Notes: generated by a model not told the origin, from the letters alone. A stretch of 64,000 bases of DNA from Stieleria maiorica (GCF_008035925.1 NZ_CP036264.1:8871121-8935120), one strand, 5' to 3'; shown: positions 24,750 to 34,797, numbered from the stretch's first letter. Program-made: numbers and translations.

Positions 24750-25994
24750 TTACGCCGCACGTTTTTCAGTGGTAGGAACCATTTCAGATGTCGCCGGGAT
24801 GTGGCTCCAACTCGGTCGCTGGGTCGGGTTCCAGATCACTGTATCATGACCGGCCAACCAGCGGCAAATCCCGACGCCGATCGCGGCATTCATGACCACG
24901 AATGACGTCGCGGCACGCGCCAATCGCGCCGCAAGGCTGCGACCGGAAGCGACGACGCCGTAGCCGGCCGCGACATAGGCCAGCACTTGCAGCACCACCA
25001 GCGTCTGATAGATCGGTGTGGTGGCCAGGCAGAGATTGCTGACGAAAGCCGCGATCAACAAGAACGGGCCGGCCCAGCGGAGCAGCTTGTGCGAGACAAA
25101 GGCGGCCGCTTGGCCACGATTCTTCCAACGCAGCAAACCACGCAGTACCGCCAGGCACTGCATCGCTCCCAGACCGATGCGTTGACGACGTGAAAACTCA
25201 GCCCGGATCCCACCGGTGCTGGATGAATACGCTTGAGCCGTCGGGTCAAACACCAGCCGACACGGATGCGTCATCCGGACCAACATCGGCAGCACCATGT
25301 CGTCGTTGATGGTGGGACGCGATGGGGCAACGAACATGGATCGCGAAATGGCATAGATCGCACCGCTGGCCCCCAGCGTGATTCCCAGGCGTGCTTCGCA
25401 GGCACGGATCTTGTTTTCCAGTTTCCAGTACAGCGATTCGCTGGCCGATCCGTGCTCGTCGATCATCGTGACCTTTCCGGCGACCAAGCCGACGTGCCGG
25501 TCCGCAAAATGTCGCGCCAGTCGTCGCACCGAATGCTTGTCGAACCGCGTGGTCGCATCGGTAAAGATGACCACGGGGCTGGCGACCGATCCGACGGCGT
25601 CGATCAACGTGGCCGCCTTGCCGCGGCGGGTCTTGAATGAGATCACCTTGATCCGGCTGTCGTTGAATTCCGACACGACGCGTCCGGTTTGATCGGTGCT
25701 TCCGTCGGAGGCGACCAGGATGTTCAATCGCTCGGGCGGATAGTCGCACGCGAGAATGTTTTCGATGCGTTCGGTCAGATAGTTCGCGGCGTTGTGGGCC
25801 GCGATCAGCACCGTGACTTCGGGCAAATCCTGGCGCCGTGCCGCGGCGACCGGGGATTCATCGCGTCCGAACACACGGGCCAGCACGGCGATCAGAAGCG
25901 GGTAACCCAGGTAGGCGTAGAACAGCCCCACGAGGGAGCCCGACAAGATGGTAACAAGAACAGCATGCACTACACGGATCCGGAGCGAGGCCAC
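24750..25994 (-). CDS. Membrane-bound family 2 glycosyltransferase
   Basis: The 414-residue protein has one N-terminal helix (LVTILSGSLVGLFYAYLG), a GT2 catalytic domain with VTVLIAAHNAANYL, VASDGSTDQT, VIFTDATTRFD and an RRQR motif (about 268-272), then at least three C-terminal helices. The layout resembles poly-N-acetylglucosamine or hyaluronan-type synthases that polymerise and extrude chains, but with a short QxxRW-like motif. It could be a branching transferase or a small synthase. Confidence 0.85.
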   Translation of the reverse strand: MASLRIRVVHAVLVTILSGSLVGLFYAYLGYPLLIAVLARVFGRDESPVAAARRQDLPEVTVLIAAHNAANYLTERIENILACDYPPERLNILVASDGSTDQTGRVVSEFNDSRIKVISFKTRRGKAATLIDAVGSVASPVVIFTDATTRFDKHSVRRLARHFADRHVGLVAGKVTMIDEHGSASESLYWKLENKIRACEARLGITLGASGAIYAISRSMFVAPSRPTINDDMVLPMLVRMTHPCRLVFDPTAQAYSSSTGGIRAEFSRRQRIGLGAMQCLAVLRGLLRWKNRGQAAAFVSHKLLRWAGPFLLIAAFVSNLCLATTPIYQTLVVLQVLAYVAAGYGVVASGRSLAARLARAATSFVVMNAAIGVGICRWLAGHDTVIWNPTQRPSWSHIPATSEMVPTTEKRAA

Positions 25995-26086
25995 GACGCG
26001 ACGGCAATCGTCGAAACCCCTTTAGGGTCGACATTTGGGGGCCGTTTTCGTCGCCCTATCTGCGGGGATCACGTGAGGGATCAACC

Positions 26087-27394
26087 TCATCGGCAGACCG
26101 AATCCATGATGCCTGCCAGTTGGCCGGCCTGTCGGCGGCGCGAGAATTGGTCCAGGCAGGTCCCGTCGACGACCGACGGCCGCTGGTCGAACAGCTTGAT
26201 CAGGCAACCGGCGATGCCGTCGGTCTGAGTGGGTGAAAACCGAAACGTGTGTCTGTGCTGACCAACCAACGAGGCCGTTTCCCCGTCGCCGCAAACGGCC
26301 AAGATCGGTCGCTTGAGTGCCAGGTATTCGAACAGTTTGGCCGGCACGACACGCTCGGCGCCCGGTTCGTCGGCCAACAGCAACAACAACACGTCGGCCG
26401 AAGCGGCCAGTTCAAGCGACTTGCCGTGCGGCAGGTAGTCGTGTCGCTGGACATTGACGCGCGTCGGATCAAGCTTTCCGACGATCGCGTCTTGATGCGG
26501 CGTGCGCCTGCCGGCGATGATCAAATCGATCCGCGCGGCCGAATCGGGATCCGTCGTGGACAGTCGAAGTAGCGCGTCAACGATCGGCGAAATGTCCGTC
26601 AGCTTCCAGAGCGTGCCGGTGTAGACGATCCGCAACCGCTCCGAGATCGGCGGCGCGGATGGCAGTCCGGTCAAGTCGTCTTGGTCGTAGCCGTTGTAGA
26701 TGCAGTGCACCGAAGCCTGCCCGCCGGAAGCGTCGATCTGGCGTGCGAGTTCGTTCGCACTCGATTGCGTCGTTGCCACCACCGCGTCGGCCGCCCGCAA
26801 GACCTTGTCCAACATTTTCCGTTGTCGACGGATTGCGATCACCGAACGTTGGTGGTTTTCGAAGTGACGAATGGCCAGCAGCCATTCGTCGCGAAAATCC
26901 AAGACCAGCGGCAATCCGAAGCGACGCTTGAGCGTCCGGCCGAGCAAGAAGGAGGAAAACGGTGGACCGGTCACATACACCGCGTCGTGCGGGATGCCGC
27001 GAAGCGTCCGCGTCGCCAGTCGTGACGCGGACGGGTTCCAAAGGACTTGTGGGTCGGGTTGCAGCAACGCCATTGCCGCCTTGCGGGCAGATTGCCTGAT
27101 CCATTGCTTCGGCGAAAACGAAGACGAAGGCTGCGTCGCGATCAGTTTCTGCTTCGTTCGATATGACGGTTCGAACGTCCGGGCGCGCAGCACGGTTGTT
27201 TCCGGATCCAGTTCCATCGACAAATCGCTATCGCGGACCGGCACCGAGGGATCGGCCGCGGTCAGCACCGTCGGCCGCCACTGGTACTGGGGCAGGTACT
27301 TGGCAAATTTCACGCTGCGTTGAACACCGCCGCCGCCCACGGGAGGGTAGGCATAGCTGATCAAAAGCAGGCGTCGTGGATCGCAAGCCATCAT
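26087..27394 (-). CDS. Family 4 glycosyltransferase
   Basis: The 435-residue protein shows the two-Rossmann GT-B layout: N-terminal LLLISYAYPPVGGGGVQRSV (nucleotide-sugar GT4 type), LRIVYTGTLWK in the linker and ADVLLLLLADEPGAERVVPAKLFEYLAL near the C-terminus (donor-binding E-x7-E region). It adds a sugar from a nucleotide donor in the cytoplasm. The two ATG codons at 27394/27391 overlap the upstream gene's stop (ATGATGA), so the genes are translationally coupled. Confidence 0.88.
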   Translation of the reverse strand: MMACDPRRLLLISYAYPPVGGGGVQRSVKFAKYLPQYQWRPTVLTAADPSVPVRDSDLSMELDPETTVLRARTFEPSYRTKQKLIATQPSSSFSPKQWIRQSARKAAMALLQPDPQVLWNPSASRLATRTLRGIPHDAVYVTGPPFSSFLLGRTLKRRFGLPLVLDFRDEWLLAIRHFENHQRSVIAIRRQRKMLDKVLRAADAVVATTQSSANELARQIDASGGQASVHCIYNGYDQDDLTGLPSAPPISERLRIVYTGTLWKLTDISPIVDALLRLSTTDPDSAARIDLIIAGRRTPHQDAIVGKLDPTRVNVQRHDYLPHGKSLELAASADVLLLLLADEPGAERVVPAKLFEYLALKRPILAVCGDGETASLVGQHRHTFRFSPTQTDGIAGCLIKLFDQRPSVVDGTCLDQFSRRRQAGQLAGIMDSVCR

Positions 27395-28572
27395 CCCGCC
27401 TTGCCGAGTTTTGAATTCCAAACTGCCAGCGTCCGCCGAAAGACCGCTTCGAAGCGTGCCGCCATCTGCGGCAACCCGTCGGGCACAAACGCCCGCGGGA
27501 ATTGCGACGGAGACTCGACCGGTTGCTCAGCCTGTCGCACGACGGCGTCGACCAACCGGTCCAGGTCGTTGTCGGGAACGAGTCGGTCGATGCCTGGAGT
27601 CGCAATTTCGGACACACCGCCGACGTCGGTCGCAACAAAGGGCACGTCGCATGCGATGGATTCCAGCAACACGTTCGGAACGCCTTCGCTGTGGCTGGTC
27701 AAAACCATCACATCGGCCGCGTTGTAGCGAACGGCCAGTTCTTGCTGGCTGAGATTCCCTTCGAATCGCACGCACGAATCCAAGTTCAGTTGTGAGCGAA
27801 GCTTGATCAGGTCTTTCCGCATTGAACCATCACCGGCGATCATGATTTTCAGCCGGTCGCCCCATCGCTGTCGCCAGCGTTGGGCGGCGCGGAACAGTAG
27901 TGTCGGGTTTTTGACCGGTTCCAATCGGCCGGACCACATCAGTGCGATCCCGTCATCGGGTAGACCGCACGCGGCACGGGCATCGCGGCGAGGACGCGGA
28001 TGAAAACAATGTTGGTCGACACCGCGATAAACCACGTCAATCTTGTCGGCCGGCATGCCCAGATTGATCGCCCTGGCCGCCAAGTCACGGCTGACCACGA
28101 CCAATCGATCGGCGTCGGCCAAAACCTTTCGGATCGCGTGCCGCCGAGCGGAGTTGCGAGGCAGGAGCCGCAAGTCGCTTCCGCCGGAAAAGACGACGCA
28201 CGGTGACTTGAAGTGCAACGCAGCACGCTCGGCTGCGCGGCCATCGGGATGCAGCCAATAGCCCATCACCAAATCCGGTGTGAAGGATGCTTCGATCTGC
28301 TTGAGTGCGGGTAAGATCGATTGCCAATAGAAATCGTCATAGCGACTCCGCATCAATTTCGGCGGGTAGACGTAAGTGGGATGAAAATCGTGTGGTGATT
28401 GATGGTGCACGCTGCCCGAGCCGAGCGGTCGCAGCCGCTGGACCCACGGAACGGGTGCGATCACTCGCACGTCATGGCGTTGGCGTAGAGCGTCCACCAA
28501 GTTGCGATTGAACATCCCCTGCCGCGGGCTGGTCGGCGTCGGATAGGTCGTCGCGATGTACAGAATGTTCAT
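27391..28572 (-). CDS. Family 4 glycosyltransferase
   Basis: The 393-residue GT-B protein starts MNILYIATTYPTPTSPRQG and has FSGGSDLRLL, IALMWSGRLEPVKNP (donor-site linker) and a C-terminal HSEGVPNVLLESIACDVPFV with the two family glutamates. It overlaps the upstream endonuclease/phosphatase-family gene by ATGA and the downstream glycosyltransferase by ATGATGA. Confidence 0.9.
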   Translation of the reverse strand: MNILYIATTYPTPTSPRQGMFNRNLVDALRQRHDVRVIAPVPWVQRLRPLGSGSVHHQSPHDFHPTYVYPPKLMRSRYDDFYWQSILPALKQIEASFTPDLVMGYWLHPDGRAAERAALHFKSPCVVFSGGSDLRLLPRNSARRHAIRKVLADADRLVVVSRDLAARAINLGMPADKIDVVYRGVDQHCFHPRPRRDARAACGLPDDGIALMWSGRLEPVKNPTLLFRAAQRWRQRWGDRLKIMIAGDGSMRKDLIKLRSQLNLDSCVRFEGNLSQQELAVRYNAADVMVLTSHSEGVPNVLLESIACDVPFVATDVGGVSEIATPGIDRLVPDNDLDRLVDAVVRQAEQPVESPSQFPRAFVPDGLPQMAARFEAVFRRTLAVWNSKLGKAG

Positions 28573-29558
28573 TGGGAAGACCTCCTGGCAAATTCCGCGA
28601 TCACCGGTCGGTGGTCACCGCCCAGATCGGGCCCGACGTGGGCGGCCAAGACGTCCCAATTCTGATCGGCCAGGATGTGATCGATTCGGATTCCGTGCAA
28701 ACGGGTGTACTTGGTGTAACCCAGTCCGCCTCCGGCGATCGAAAACGCGTTTTGATACTCGCCCCAGTAATCGCGATAAAAAACGCTTTCGACCGGAACG
28801 TTGAAATCGCCTGCGAGCATTGTGGGCAGATCGACGTCGCCGACCGCTTCGGCGACCTGCTTTGCGATGCCGCGCCGCGTCTGGCCCAGTCGGTCGATGG
28901 CTTCTGGGCCGCGCTGGAAATCAAAGTGTTGAATCTTTTCCAGTGCCGGGCGGAAGGTGGGCAGGTGGATCGACGCCAGTTGAACGCGTTCACCTTGCGG
29001 CAGGGTCAGTTGGCACCCGATGGCCGCCACGGCATGAAAATTGTTCCGCGGCTGCCGGCCCAGCACACGCGGCCGGCTCAACTCCAGCGGGCTTGCGATG
29101 ACGACATGGTGCAGTTGTCGGCGGTTCCAACCGAGTTGTTCAAACAGCGGATCGGCTACCGCTTGGGTGCATTCCTGCAGCATCATCACGTCGATTTCGT
29201 GGTCGCGAAGCAGTTCGATCAGGCGGCGATCATCCAGCGTGCCGCCGCCGACGTTGCAGGTCAGCACACGCAGGGTTGGTCTCACCTCCGAGGACGCCGG
29301 GGCGAAACGCGGGAGTTGAAAGTCGAGGATCGGAAACAGGACCAAACCGACGTGGATCAAGTAGACGGGAGCCAATCGCCGTCGAAACACCAGTGTCAGC
29401 GGGACGAGCAACAACAGCGGCAACGCAACGACCCAGCGCGGAGAGAACAGAAAGACGGTGATCAACCAATACGAATTCAGACGCGTGTGCATCAACGCGG
29501 CGCCGATGACCAGCAACAACAAATACAGGATCGCTAGAATCAGCGTCGCGCGTCTCAT
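28569..29558 (-). CDS. Membrane-anchored endonuclease/exonuclease/phosphatase-family protein
   Basis: The 329-residue protein has three N-terminal helices (about residues 5-90). The EEP fold follows: LRVLTCNVGGG, DVMMLQECTQA, a MLAGDFNVP motif (about 253) and a C-terminal GGDHRPVIAEF. The catalytic Glu, Asp-x-Asn and His are all visible. The family cleaves phosphodiesters. In a sugar-polymer locus the substrate could be a lipid-linked or nucleotide-sugar intermediate, but this is a guess. Confidence 0.85.
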   Translation of the reverse strand: MRRATLILAILYLLLLVIGAALMHTRLNSYWLITVFLFSPRWVVALPLLLLVPLTLVFRRRLAPVYLIHVGLVLFPILDFQLPRFAPASSEVRPTLRVLTCNVGGGTLDDRRLIELLRDHEIDVMMLQECTQAVADPLFEQLGWNRRQLHHVVIASPLELSRPRVLGRQPRNNFHAVAAIGCQLTLPQGERVQLASIHLPTFRPALEKIQHFDFQRGPEAIDRLGQTRRGIAKQVAEAVGDVDLPTMLAGDFNVPVESVFYRDYWGEYQNAFSIAGGGLGYTKYTRLHGIRIDHILADQNWDVLAAHVGPDLGGDHRPVIAEFARRSSQ

Positions 29559-30940
29559 CCCGCAATCCTGGGTTGACGGACGGTGCGATGATCGGGGTAG
29601 GCAACAACGACCCTCAGTTTTCCCGCGGCCGTCAAGTCGATTCGATCGACCCGCCGGATTTCCAACTGGGACGATTCACCGATGGTGTTGATGATCCGCC
29701 GCCTCAGCTCGGCGCCGTCATCGGCGTTCCAGCTTTCATCGACGACCAACTTCAACTGGATCCTGTCCGGCTGGGTTTGGACGGCTTGGAATTGGCGAAC
29801 CGACGAGATGTCTTTGATCAGATGTGGAAAGAACGCCCCGGGCAGGTTGCGGCCGTCGGGCAATCGCAGCACATCCATTTGCCGGCCGACAATTTTTTCC
29901 AACAAAGGCAAACCACGGCCACAGGAGCAGTCGCCGGCGGCTGCCACCGCACGATCGCCGATCGCGTAACGGACGAACGGCATCGCCGTGTTGTACAGAT
30001 CGGTGACCAGGATTTGACCTTCTTCGCCGGGTGCGACCGCGTTGCCCTGGTCGTCGACCACTTCGACGATCATGTTCTCGCTCGTCACATGTAACCCTTG
30101 GTGGTGATCGCACTCGGCCGCGATCAGCGTGAATTCGCGCGAACCGTAGGTTTCATAGACAGGGGATCCGAAGACACGCTCAATCAATGCCCGTTGGTGT
30201 TCGTACAGTTTTTCCGATCCGACGATGATGGACTCCGGGCGGTGAACCGAAATGCCGCGTTCATCGATGGCCCTGGCCAAGACGAACAGGGGATTGGCGT
30301 ACGCCACCAGGACTTTGGGGCGAAACCGGTTCAGACGTTCGACGTAGCCGCCGGCGTTGGAATCCGACATCTGAAAGCTGTTCAAGAGGTCGCGGCGATA
30401 CAGGAGGCGGGCGTAGAAATGCTCCTTCATCCTCCGCCGCATCGACATCGGGTTCAAATTGACTCCCCACAGATGGGACTGCCGAGTCCCCGGTGACGCT
30501 CCGGCCCAGCCGTAACCGCGAAACGCCGCCGCCACGCGACGATCGTTGGCGTCCCGTTCGATCAAGAACCGCAGCGGGGCACCGCTGGATCCTCCGGTCG
30601 CCTTGGACACAAATCCGATGCCGTTTTGGGACGAGCGGATGTCGGCCGCATTGTCGCGCATCATGGCGCGGGTCGTGATCGGAAACGCTCGCAAATCAGC
30701 GAGCGATGAGATGCCATGGACGTCGATCCCGTGCTGGGCCCAACGATCACGATACCAACGGCAGTACGTGTTGCAGTAGTTCAGCAACACGCGCAGCCGG
30801 CGGACTTGCAAGGATTCGATGTCTCGCCGCGACCGCCACTGGCTCGATTCCAGTTCGCGCCAATACGGGAACGTCTTGCGACGCTTCAGCCCCGATTCGA
30901 ACCCGCGAATGATGACGTTTTGATAGGCCCAATCGATCAT
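29555..30940 (-). CDS. PaaK/CapK-like adenylate-forming enzyme
   Basis: The 461-residue protein matches the phenylacetate-CoA ligase/CapK family: SKATGGSSGAPLRFL (ATP-binding loop, about 115), VYETYGSREFTLIAAECDHH and a conserved VTDLYNTAMPFVRYAIGDRA. CapK-type members occur in capsule loci and probably activate an organic acid for transfer to sugar or polymer. No acyl-carrier gene lies in the locus. I chose the ATG at 30940, which overlaps the upstream stop (ATGA), over the GTG at 30943. Confidence 0.88.
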   Translation of the reverse strand: MIDWAYQNVIIRGFESGLKRRKTFPYWRELESSQWRSRRDIESLQVRRLRVLLNYCNTYCRWYRDRWAQHGIDVHGISSLADLRAFPITTRAMMRDNAADIRSSQNGIGFVSKATGGSSGAPLRFLIERDANDRRVAAAFRGYGWAGASPGTRQSHLWGVNLNPMSMRRRMKEHFYARLLYRRDLLNSFQMSDSNAGGYVERLNRFRPKVLVAYANPLFVLARAIDERGISVHRPESIIVGSEKLYEHQRALIERVFGSPVYETYGSREFTLIAAECDHHQGLHVTSENMIVEVVDDQGNAVAPGEEGQILVTDLYNTAMPFVRYAIGDRAVAAAGDCSCGRGLPLLEKIVGRQMDVLRLPDGRNLPGAFFPHLIKDISSVRQFQAVQTQPDRIQLKLVVDESWNADDGAELRRRIINTIGESSQLEIRRVDRIDLTAAGKLRVVVAYPDHRTVRQPRIAG

Positions 30941-32013
30941 CACGCTGCCTCGGCGGAATAGAGTTGCTGGTAGGCGTGCACCATCTTGCGGACACAGAAT
31001 TTGGACTCGACGCGGGCGCGTCCTTCGCTGCCAAATCGCCGGGCCAAATCTCGGTCTTCGTCCAGCCGTCGGATCGCGCCGGCAAGGGCCGCGGGGTCAC
31101 GGGGGGGCACCAGGATTCCCGTCCGGCCGTCGGCGACGACTTCGGGGTTGCCTCCGACATCACAGGCCACGACCGGCAATCCGGTCGCCATCGCTTCCAA
31201 CAGCGTCAACGAAATCCCTTCGGTGACCGAGGGCAAGACGAACATGGATGCCTGGGCGAGCACCACGGGGATGTCGTCGCGGATGCCGTGGAATCGAATT
31301 TGATCACACAGATGAAACGATTGCGTCAGCGATTCCAAATGGGGCCGCTCGCTGCCGTCACCGATGATGTCCAATTCCAGTCGGCGTCCATTTTGTTTGG
31401 CGACTCGGATCGCGTGAATCAGTGAGGCGACGTCTTTTTCGGGGCTCAGCCGGGCCACGACGACGGCCCGTCCGCGGGGTCGTTGATGGACCATCGCAAA
31501 CCGATCCAGGTCAACACCGTTAAAAATCGTGACCGTTTTGTCGGCCGCGATGCCTTCGTCGACCGACAATCGGGCGCCGTCGCTGGACACGCTGACCACC
31601 CGGTCGACCCATCGCGACAGACCGCGAAAAAGTGTCGTTTGTCGTCGCGAGGATTCGAAGCGTTGGCCGTGTCGCGTATGGATGACACGCGGCACACCGG
31701 CCAGCCGCGCCGCGGCGACGCCGTAGACATAAGCCGCGGTGTTGTGAGTGTGAACGACATCGGGCACCATGCGGCGCAGCGTTTTGGCCAGCCGTCCGAC
31801 CAGGGCGGGTTTCAGCCCTTCGGCCTTGTTCATTGCGATCACCGGCCAGCGATGCGATTCAATTTCCGCCGCCAGTTCGCCCCGCCGCTGAAGCGAGACG
31901 AAGCTCAACCGGTACCGGGAACGGTCGGTGAAGCGGGCGAATTCGACGAGCAGTTTTTCCATCCCGCCGACCTGAGTCCCCAGCGAGATGTGAACGACGT
32001 GTCGGGCGTTCAT
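30940..32013 (-). CDS. Family 4 glycosyltransferase
   Basis: The 357-residue GT-B enzyme has VVHISLGTQVGGMEKLLVEF at the N-terminus, VVVARLSPEKDVASL, a C-terminal VTEGISLTLLEAMATGLPVV (E-x7-E) and NPEVVADGRTGILVPP. It overlaps its neighbours by ATGA on both sides. Confidence 0.92.
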   Translation of the reverse strand: MNARHVVHISLGTQVGGMEKLLVEFARFTDRSRYRLSFVSLQRRGELAAEIESHRWPVIAMNKAEGLKPALVGRLAKTLRRMVPDVVHTHNTAAYVYGVAAARLAGVPRVIHTRHGQRFESSRRQTTLFRGLSRWVDRVVSVSSDGARLSVDEGIAADKTVTIFNGVDLDRFAMVHQRPRGRAVVVARLSPEKDVASLIHAIRVAKQNGRRLELDIIGDGSERPHLESLTQSFHLCDQIRFHGIRDDIPVVLAQASMFVLPSVTEGISLTLLEAMATGLPVVACDVGGNPEVVADGRTGILVPPRDPAALAGAIRRLDEDRDLARRFGSEGRARVESKFCVRKMVHAYQQLYSAEAA

Positions 32014-32711
32014 GCGGCCTCCTCGCTGAACAAGGAAACCGCGGCCGGGGCAAGCGACTTGACCACGCGCGCCGGATTGCCGGCCACGATCGTGTCATCG
32101 GGAACATCTTTGGTCACAACCGACCGCGCCCCCACGATGGCGCGATCGCCGATTCGAACACCTTTCAACACCATCGCGCCGTGCCCGATCCAGACGTCAT
32201 GACCGATCGAAACGGCCGCCACTTCGCTTGACGGTGTGGTCAACCCGTTCCGCCGATCGACCGCGTTGATGGGGTGGCCATCAAAATCGCTGACGCGCAC
32301 ACCGCCGGCGATCAGGCAATGGTTACCGATGCGGATCTCGCGTCCGATTACGAACGCGCAGTTGTGACCGATGAACGTCCCGCTTCCGATCGTCAGCTCC
32401 GGTGAAGCGACGTGCCGTGAACTGAAGGCGAACGAGGACTTTCCCGACAACCTGACATCGTCGCCGATGGACAAGGTTCCGCGACCGACCAGATAGGGCA
32501 GTTGTTCCATCCGAAATCGCTGCCCGACGGTTTCGCATTGACCGCGAAACAGCGGTTCGTACCAGAAGAACCGAGTCGCCCAAGCGATCGACTCTCGCGC
32601 GGCGACGTGCAACCGGTACAACCCTGCGACGACCGGGCGGTTGACGTTTGTCACCGGCAAATGACATTGCAACAACCATCGCGCCACTGTCTTGAGCTGT
32701 TCACGCATCAT
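32010..32711 (-). CDS. Hexapeptide-repeat (left-handed beta-helix) acyltransferase
   Basis: The 233-residue protein has hexapeptide turns: VGRGTLSIGDDVRLSG, IGSGTFIGHNCAFVIG and VSIGHDVWIGHGAMVLKGVR, ending in VTKDVPDDTIVAGNPARVVK, typical of maltose/galactoside O-acetyltransferases. It probably O-acetylates a sugar or intermediate. The ORF extends upstream to 32978, but the double ATG at 32711/32708 overlaps the upstream stop (ATGATGA) and fits the family's N-terminus. Confidence 0.88.
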   Translation of the reverse strand: MMREQLKTVARWLLQCHLPVTNVNRPVVAGLYRLHVAARESIAWATRFFWYEPLFRGQCETVGQRFRMEQLPYLVGRGTLSIGDDVRLSGKSSFAFSSRHVASPELTIGSGTFIGHNCAFVIGREIRIGNHCLIAGGVRVSDFDGHPINAVDRRNGLTTPSSEVAAVSIGHDVWIGHGAMVLKGVRIGDRAIVGARSVVTKDVPDDTIVAGNPARVVKSLAPAAVSLFSEEAA

Positions 32712-33637
32712 GCCGCTCCTTCGGGTTGGTTGCGATGCAACATCGATTGCCGCAACAAGACGACCAGTCGCTTCAATCGGCCCAAGCGTTTCATGGCGGG
32801 CATCCCCGCAAACGGCAACGGCCAGCCGAGCACCGACCGCATCAGCATGGGAAGCGCCGTCGACGGCGAGGGATCCATCGCGGCCCAGCGATAACGAACG
32901 TACGAGGTCCAGAACAACCGCGACGCAAGGCCGAGCAGCACGGCGTGGCGGTCGATGACTTCCAGCATCTTGGTGCAATCGACTTCGATGCTGCCGCGCG
33001 ACAGGCTGCCGGGTTCCAGTACGGCGGTCGCCAACGGTTGTGAATCCAAGAACACCGTGTTAGCGGCCGCCAGACGAATCCACATGTCGCGATCCTCGGC
33101 AGGTTCCAACCCTGAAACGAAACGCAGTTTTTCGATCGCCGCACGCCGAACCAGCACCGTCCCGGTCCAGTGCAACGTCCCGACCATGAAGGCGTCGGAC
33201 CCTGTGGCTCGGATCGGTCGGTCGTACCACTGTTCGGATTTGCAGGGGTTCAATTCCCTCGATTGACCGGGCGTTTCGCAGTAGAACCTGCCGGCGACCA
33301 CGTTGACCTGCTGATGCGCCGTGAAGATCGCCAGTTGACGCTCAATCTTGTTCGGTTCCCAATGATCATCGGCGTCAAGGAAACCGATGAAGTCGCCGGT
33401 CGCCGCGTCCAGACCCCGGTTGCGGGCGGCGGCGGTTCGCGAATTGGTTTGCCGGATCAACACAACCGGCGGGGCGTACTGCTGGACGATGTCGGCAAGA
33501 CCGTCACGGCTGCCGTCATCGACCACGATGACTTGCGATACCGGGACGGTTTGTGCCAGGCAACTGTCGATCGCACGGGCGATGGTTGCCGCGGCGTTGT
33601 AGGCCGGGATCACGACGCTGACGGTGGGAATGTTCAT
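32708..33637 (-). CDS. Family 2 glycosyltransferase
   Basis: The 309-residue protein has SVVIPAYNAAATIARAIDSC, VIVVDDGSRDG, the donor-binding GFLDADDHWEP (DxD) and AEDRDMWIRLA (catalytic ED). It has no transmembrane helix and adds a single sugar in the cytoplasm. Coupled to both neighbours by 4-base overlaps. Confidence 0.92.
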   Translation of the reverse strand: MNIPTVSVVIPAYNAAATIARAIDSCLAQTVPVSQVIVVDDGSRDGLADIVQQYAPPVVLIRQTNSRTAAARNRGLDAATGDFIGFLDADDHWEPNKIERQLAIFTAHQQVNVVAGRFYCETPGQSRELNPCKSEQWYDRPIRATGSDAFMVGTLHWTGTVLVRRAAIEKLRFVSGLEPAEDRDMWIRLAAANTVFLDSQPLATAVLEPGSLSRGSIEVDCTKMLEVIDRHAVLLGLASRLFWTSYVRYRWAAMDPSPSTALPMLMRSVLGWPLPFAGMPAMKRLGRLKRLVVLLRQSMLHRNQPEGAA

Positions 33638-34797
33638 GCGGCCCGCCTCCTGCCATCGCCGACCCGACGGTAGTAATGCATGATTTGGTCGACCACCACG
33701 TCAGTGCTGAAGTGATCGCAGCAATGTTGTCGCGCGGCCCGACCGATCCGCTGGGATTCACCGGGATCGGTCAACCATTCCGCCCAAGCGCTGGCCAAAT
33801 TCCCCGGGAGGGATAGATCAATCGCTCGACCACCGGCACCGATCATCCATTGCATCACGGGGTGCCGATGAACCAGACAGGGCAGCCCGCTGGCGGTGGC
33901 TTCCAATAACGCAATCGGCATCATCTCTTTCAGGCTGCCGAGCGAAAACACGTCGGCCGCGCGATACAGATCGGCCATCCGGGTTCGGGGAAATCGAACC
34001 AGGAATCGAACACGGTCTCCTAACGTTTCGTTTGCCATCGCGATCAGGGCGTCGGTCTCCGGTTCCCGACCTCCGGCCACAACCAGCCAAGCCGGCAAAT
34101 CGGGATGTCGATCCAGCAGCGTGCGAAATTCGTTGACCACATAGTCGATGCGTTTGTGTTTTCGCTTGATCGCGGCGGCGACCAACACGACGAGCGCGTC
34201 TCGGGGGATACCGAGCTCGTTGCGCAGTGCAGCATTGCTGCCCGGGCGAAAGTGATCGGTATCGATAAAGTTGGGGATCGTCGTCCAGCCGTCTCGATCC
34301 AATCCGGCGTCGCGGGCTTGCCCGTGGTGCCAGGGGGCGAGGTGTTGCAGGTAGGTGATCTGCCGCTGAAAATCGAGCGGTTCTTCCGTCCCGTGGGCCA
34401 GGATGGTTCGCGTCGTGATGCGGCCGCGGCGATGAGCCTTTTGCACCTGCAGTGCGACAAAGGGGTCTTGGACGTGCAGCACATCAACGTCTTCCGCTCG
34501 CAGCACTTTGATCAGATTGCGGGCAAACGTGGTCTGTTCGACCGCGTAGCCGCTGCCCATACCGATCCGCCAACCGAGTGCCGCGGGCAGAGACCGCAAC
34601 AGCAAACGCGTCTTGACGGCGTCGCGGGTCCAGCAGGGGACGACGCGATCGATGTCACGTTGGGGTTCGCCGGCTCCCTTGCACAGGATGACGTCTTCAC
34701 CGCGGGCGGCCAGCGCGCTTGCCAAATCGTCGGCCCAGGCTTCGATCCCCCGCGCGACGTGTCCCAATCCCGATGATGCAATGCAGATCTTATTCAT
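33634..34797 (-). CDS. Family 4 glycosyltransferase
   Basis: The 387-residue GT-B enzyme starts MNKICIASSGLGHVARGIEA and has VLVAAAIKRKHKRIDYVV and a C-terminal SLGSLKEMMPIALLEATASG (E-x7-E). The ATG at 34797 overlaps the upstream acyltransferase gene by 8 bases. The longer ORF to 34857 is in the acyltransferase coding region and is not used. Confidence 0.88.
   Translation of the reverse strand: MNKICIASSGLGHVARGIEAWADDLASALAARGEDVILCKGAGEPQRDIDRVVPCWTRDAVKTRLLLRSLPAALGWRIGMGSGYAVEQTTFARNLIKVLRAEDVDVLHVQDPFVALQVQKAHRRGRITTRTILAHGTEEPLDFQRQITYLQHLAPWHHGQARDAGLDRDGWTTIPNFIDTDHFRPGSNAALRNELGIPRDALVVLVAAAIKRKHKRIDYVVNEFRTLLDRHPDLPAWLVVAGGREPETDALIAMANETLGDRVRFLVRFPRTRMADLYRAADVFSLGSLKEMMPIALLEATASGLPCLVHRHPVMQWMIGAGGRAIDLSLPGNLASAWAEWLTDPGESQRIGRAARQHCCDHFSTDVVVDQIMHYYRRVGDGRRRAA

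Noticed and set aside
28572..29537. Plus-strand 321-codon ORF
   Set aside because: It is the complement of the endonuclease/phosphatase-family gene, which has full catalytic motifs. The product is His/Gln/Arg-rich as expected for a shadow.
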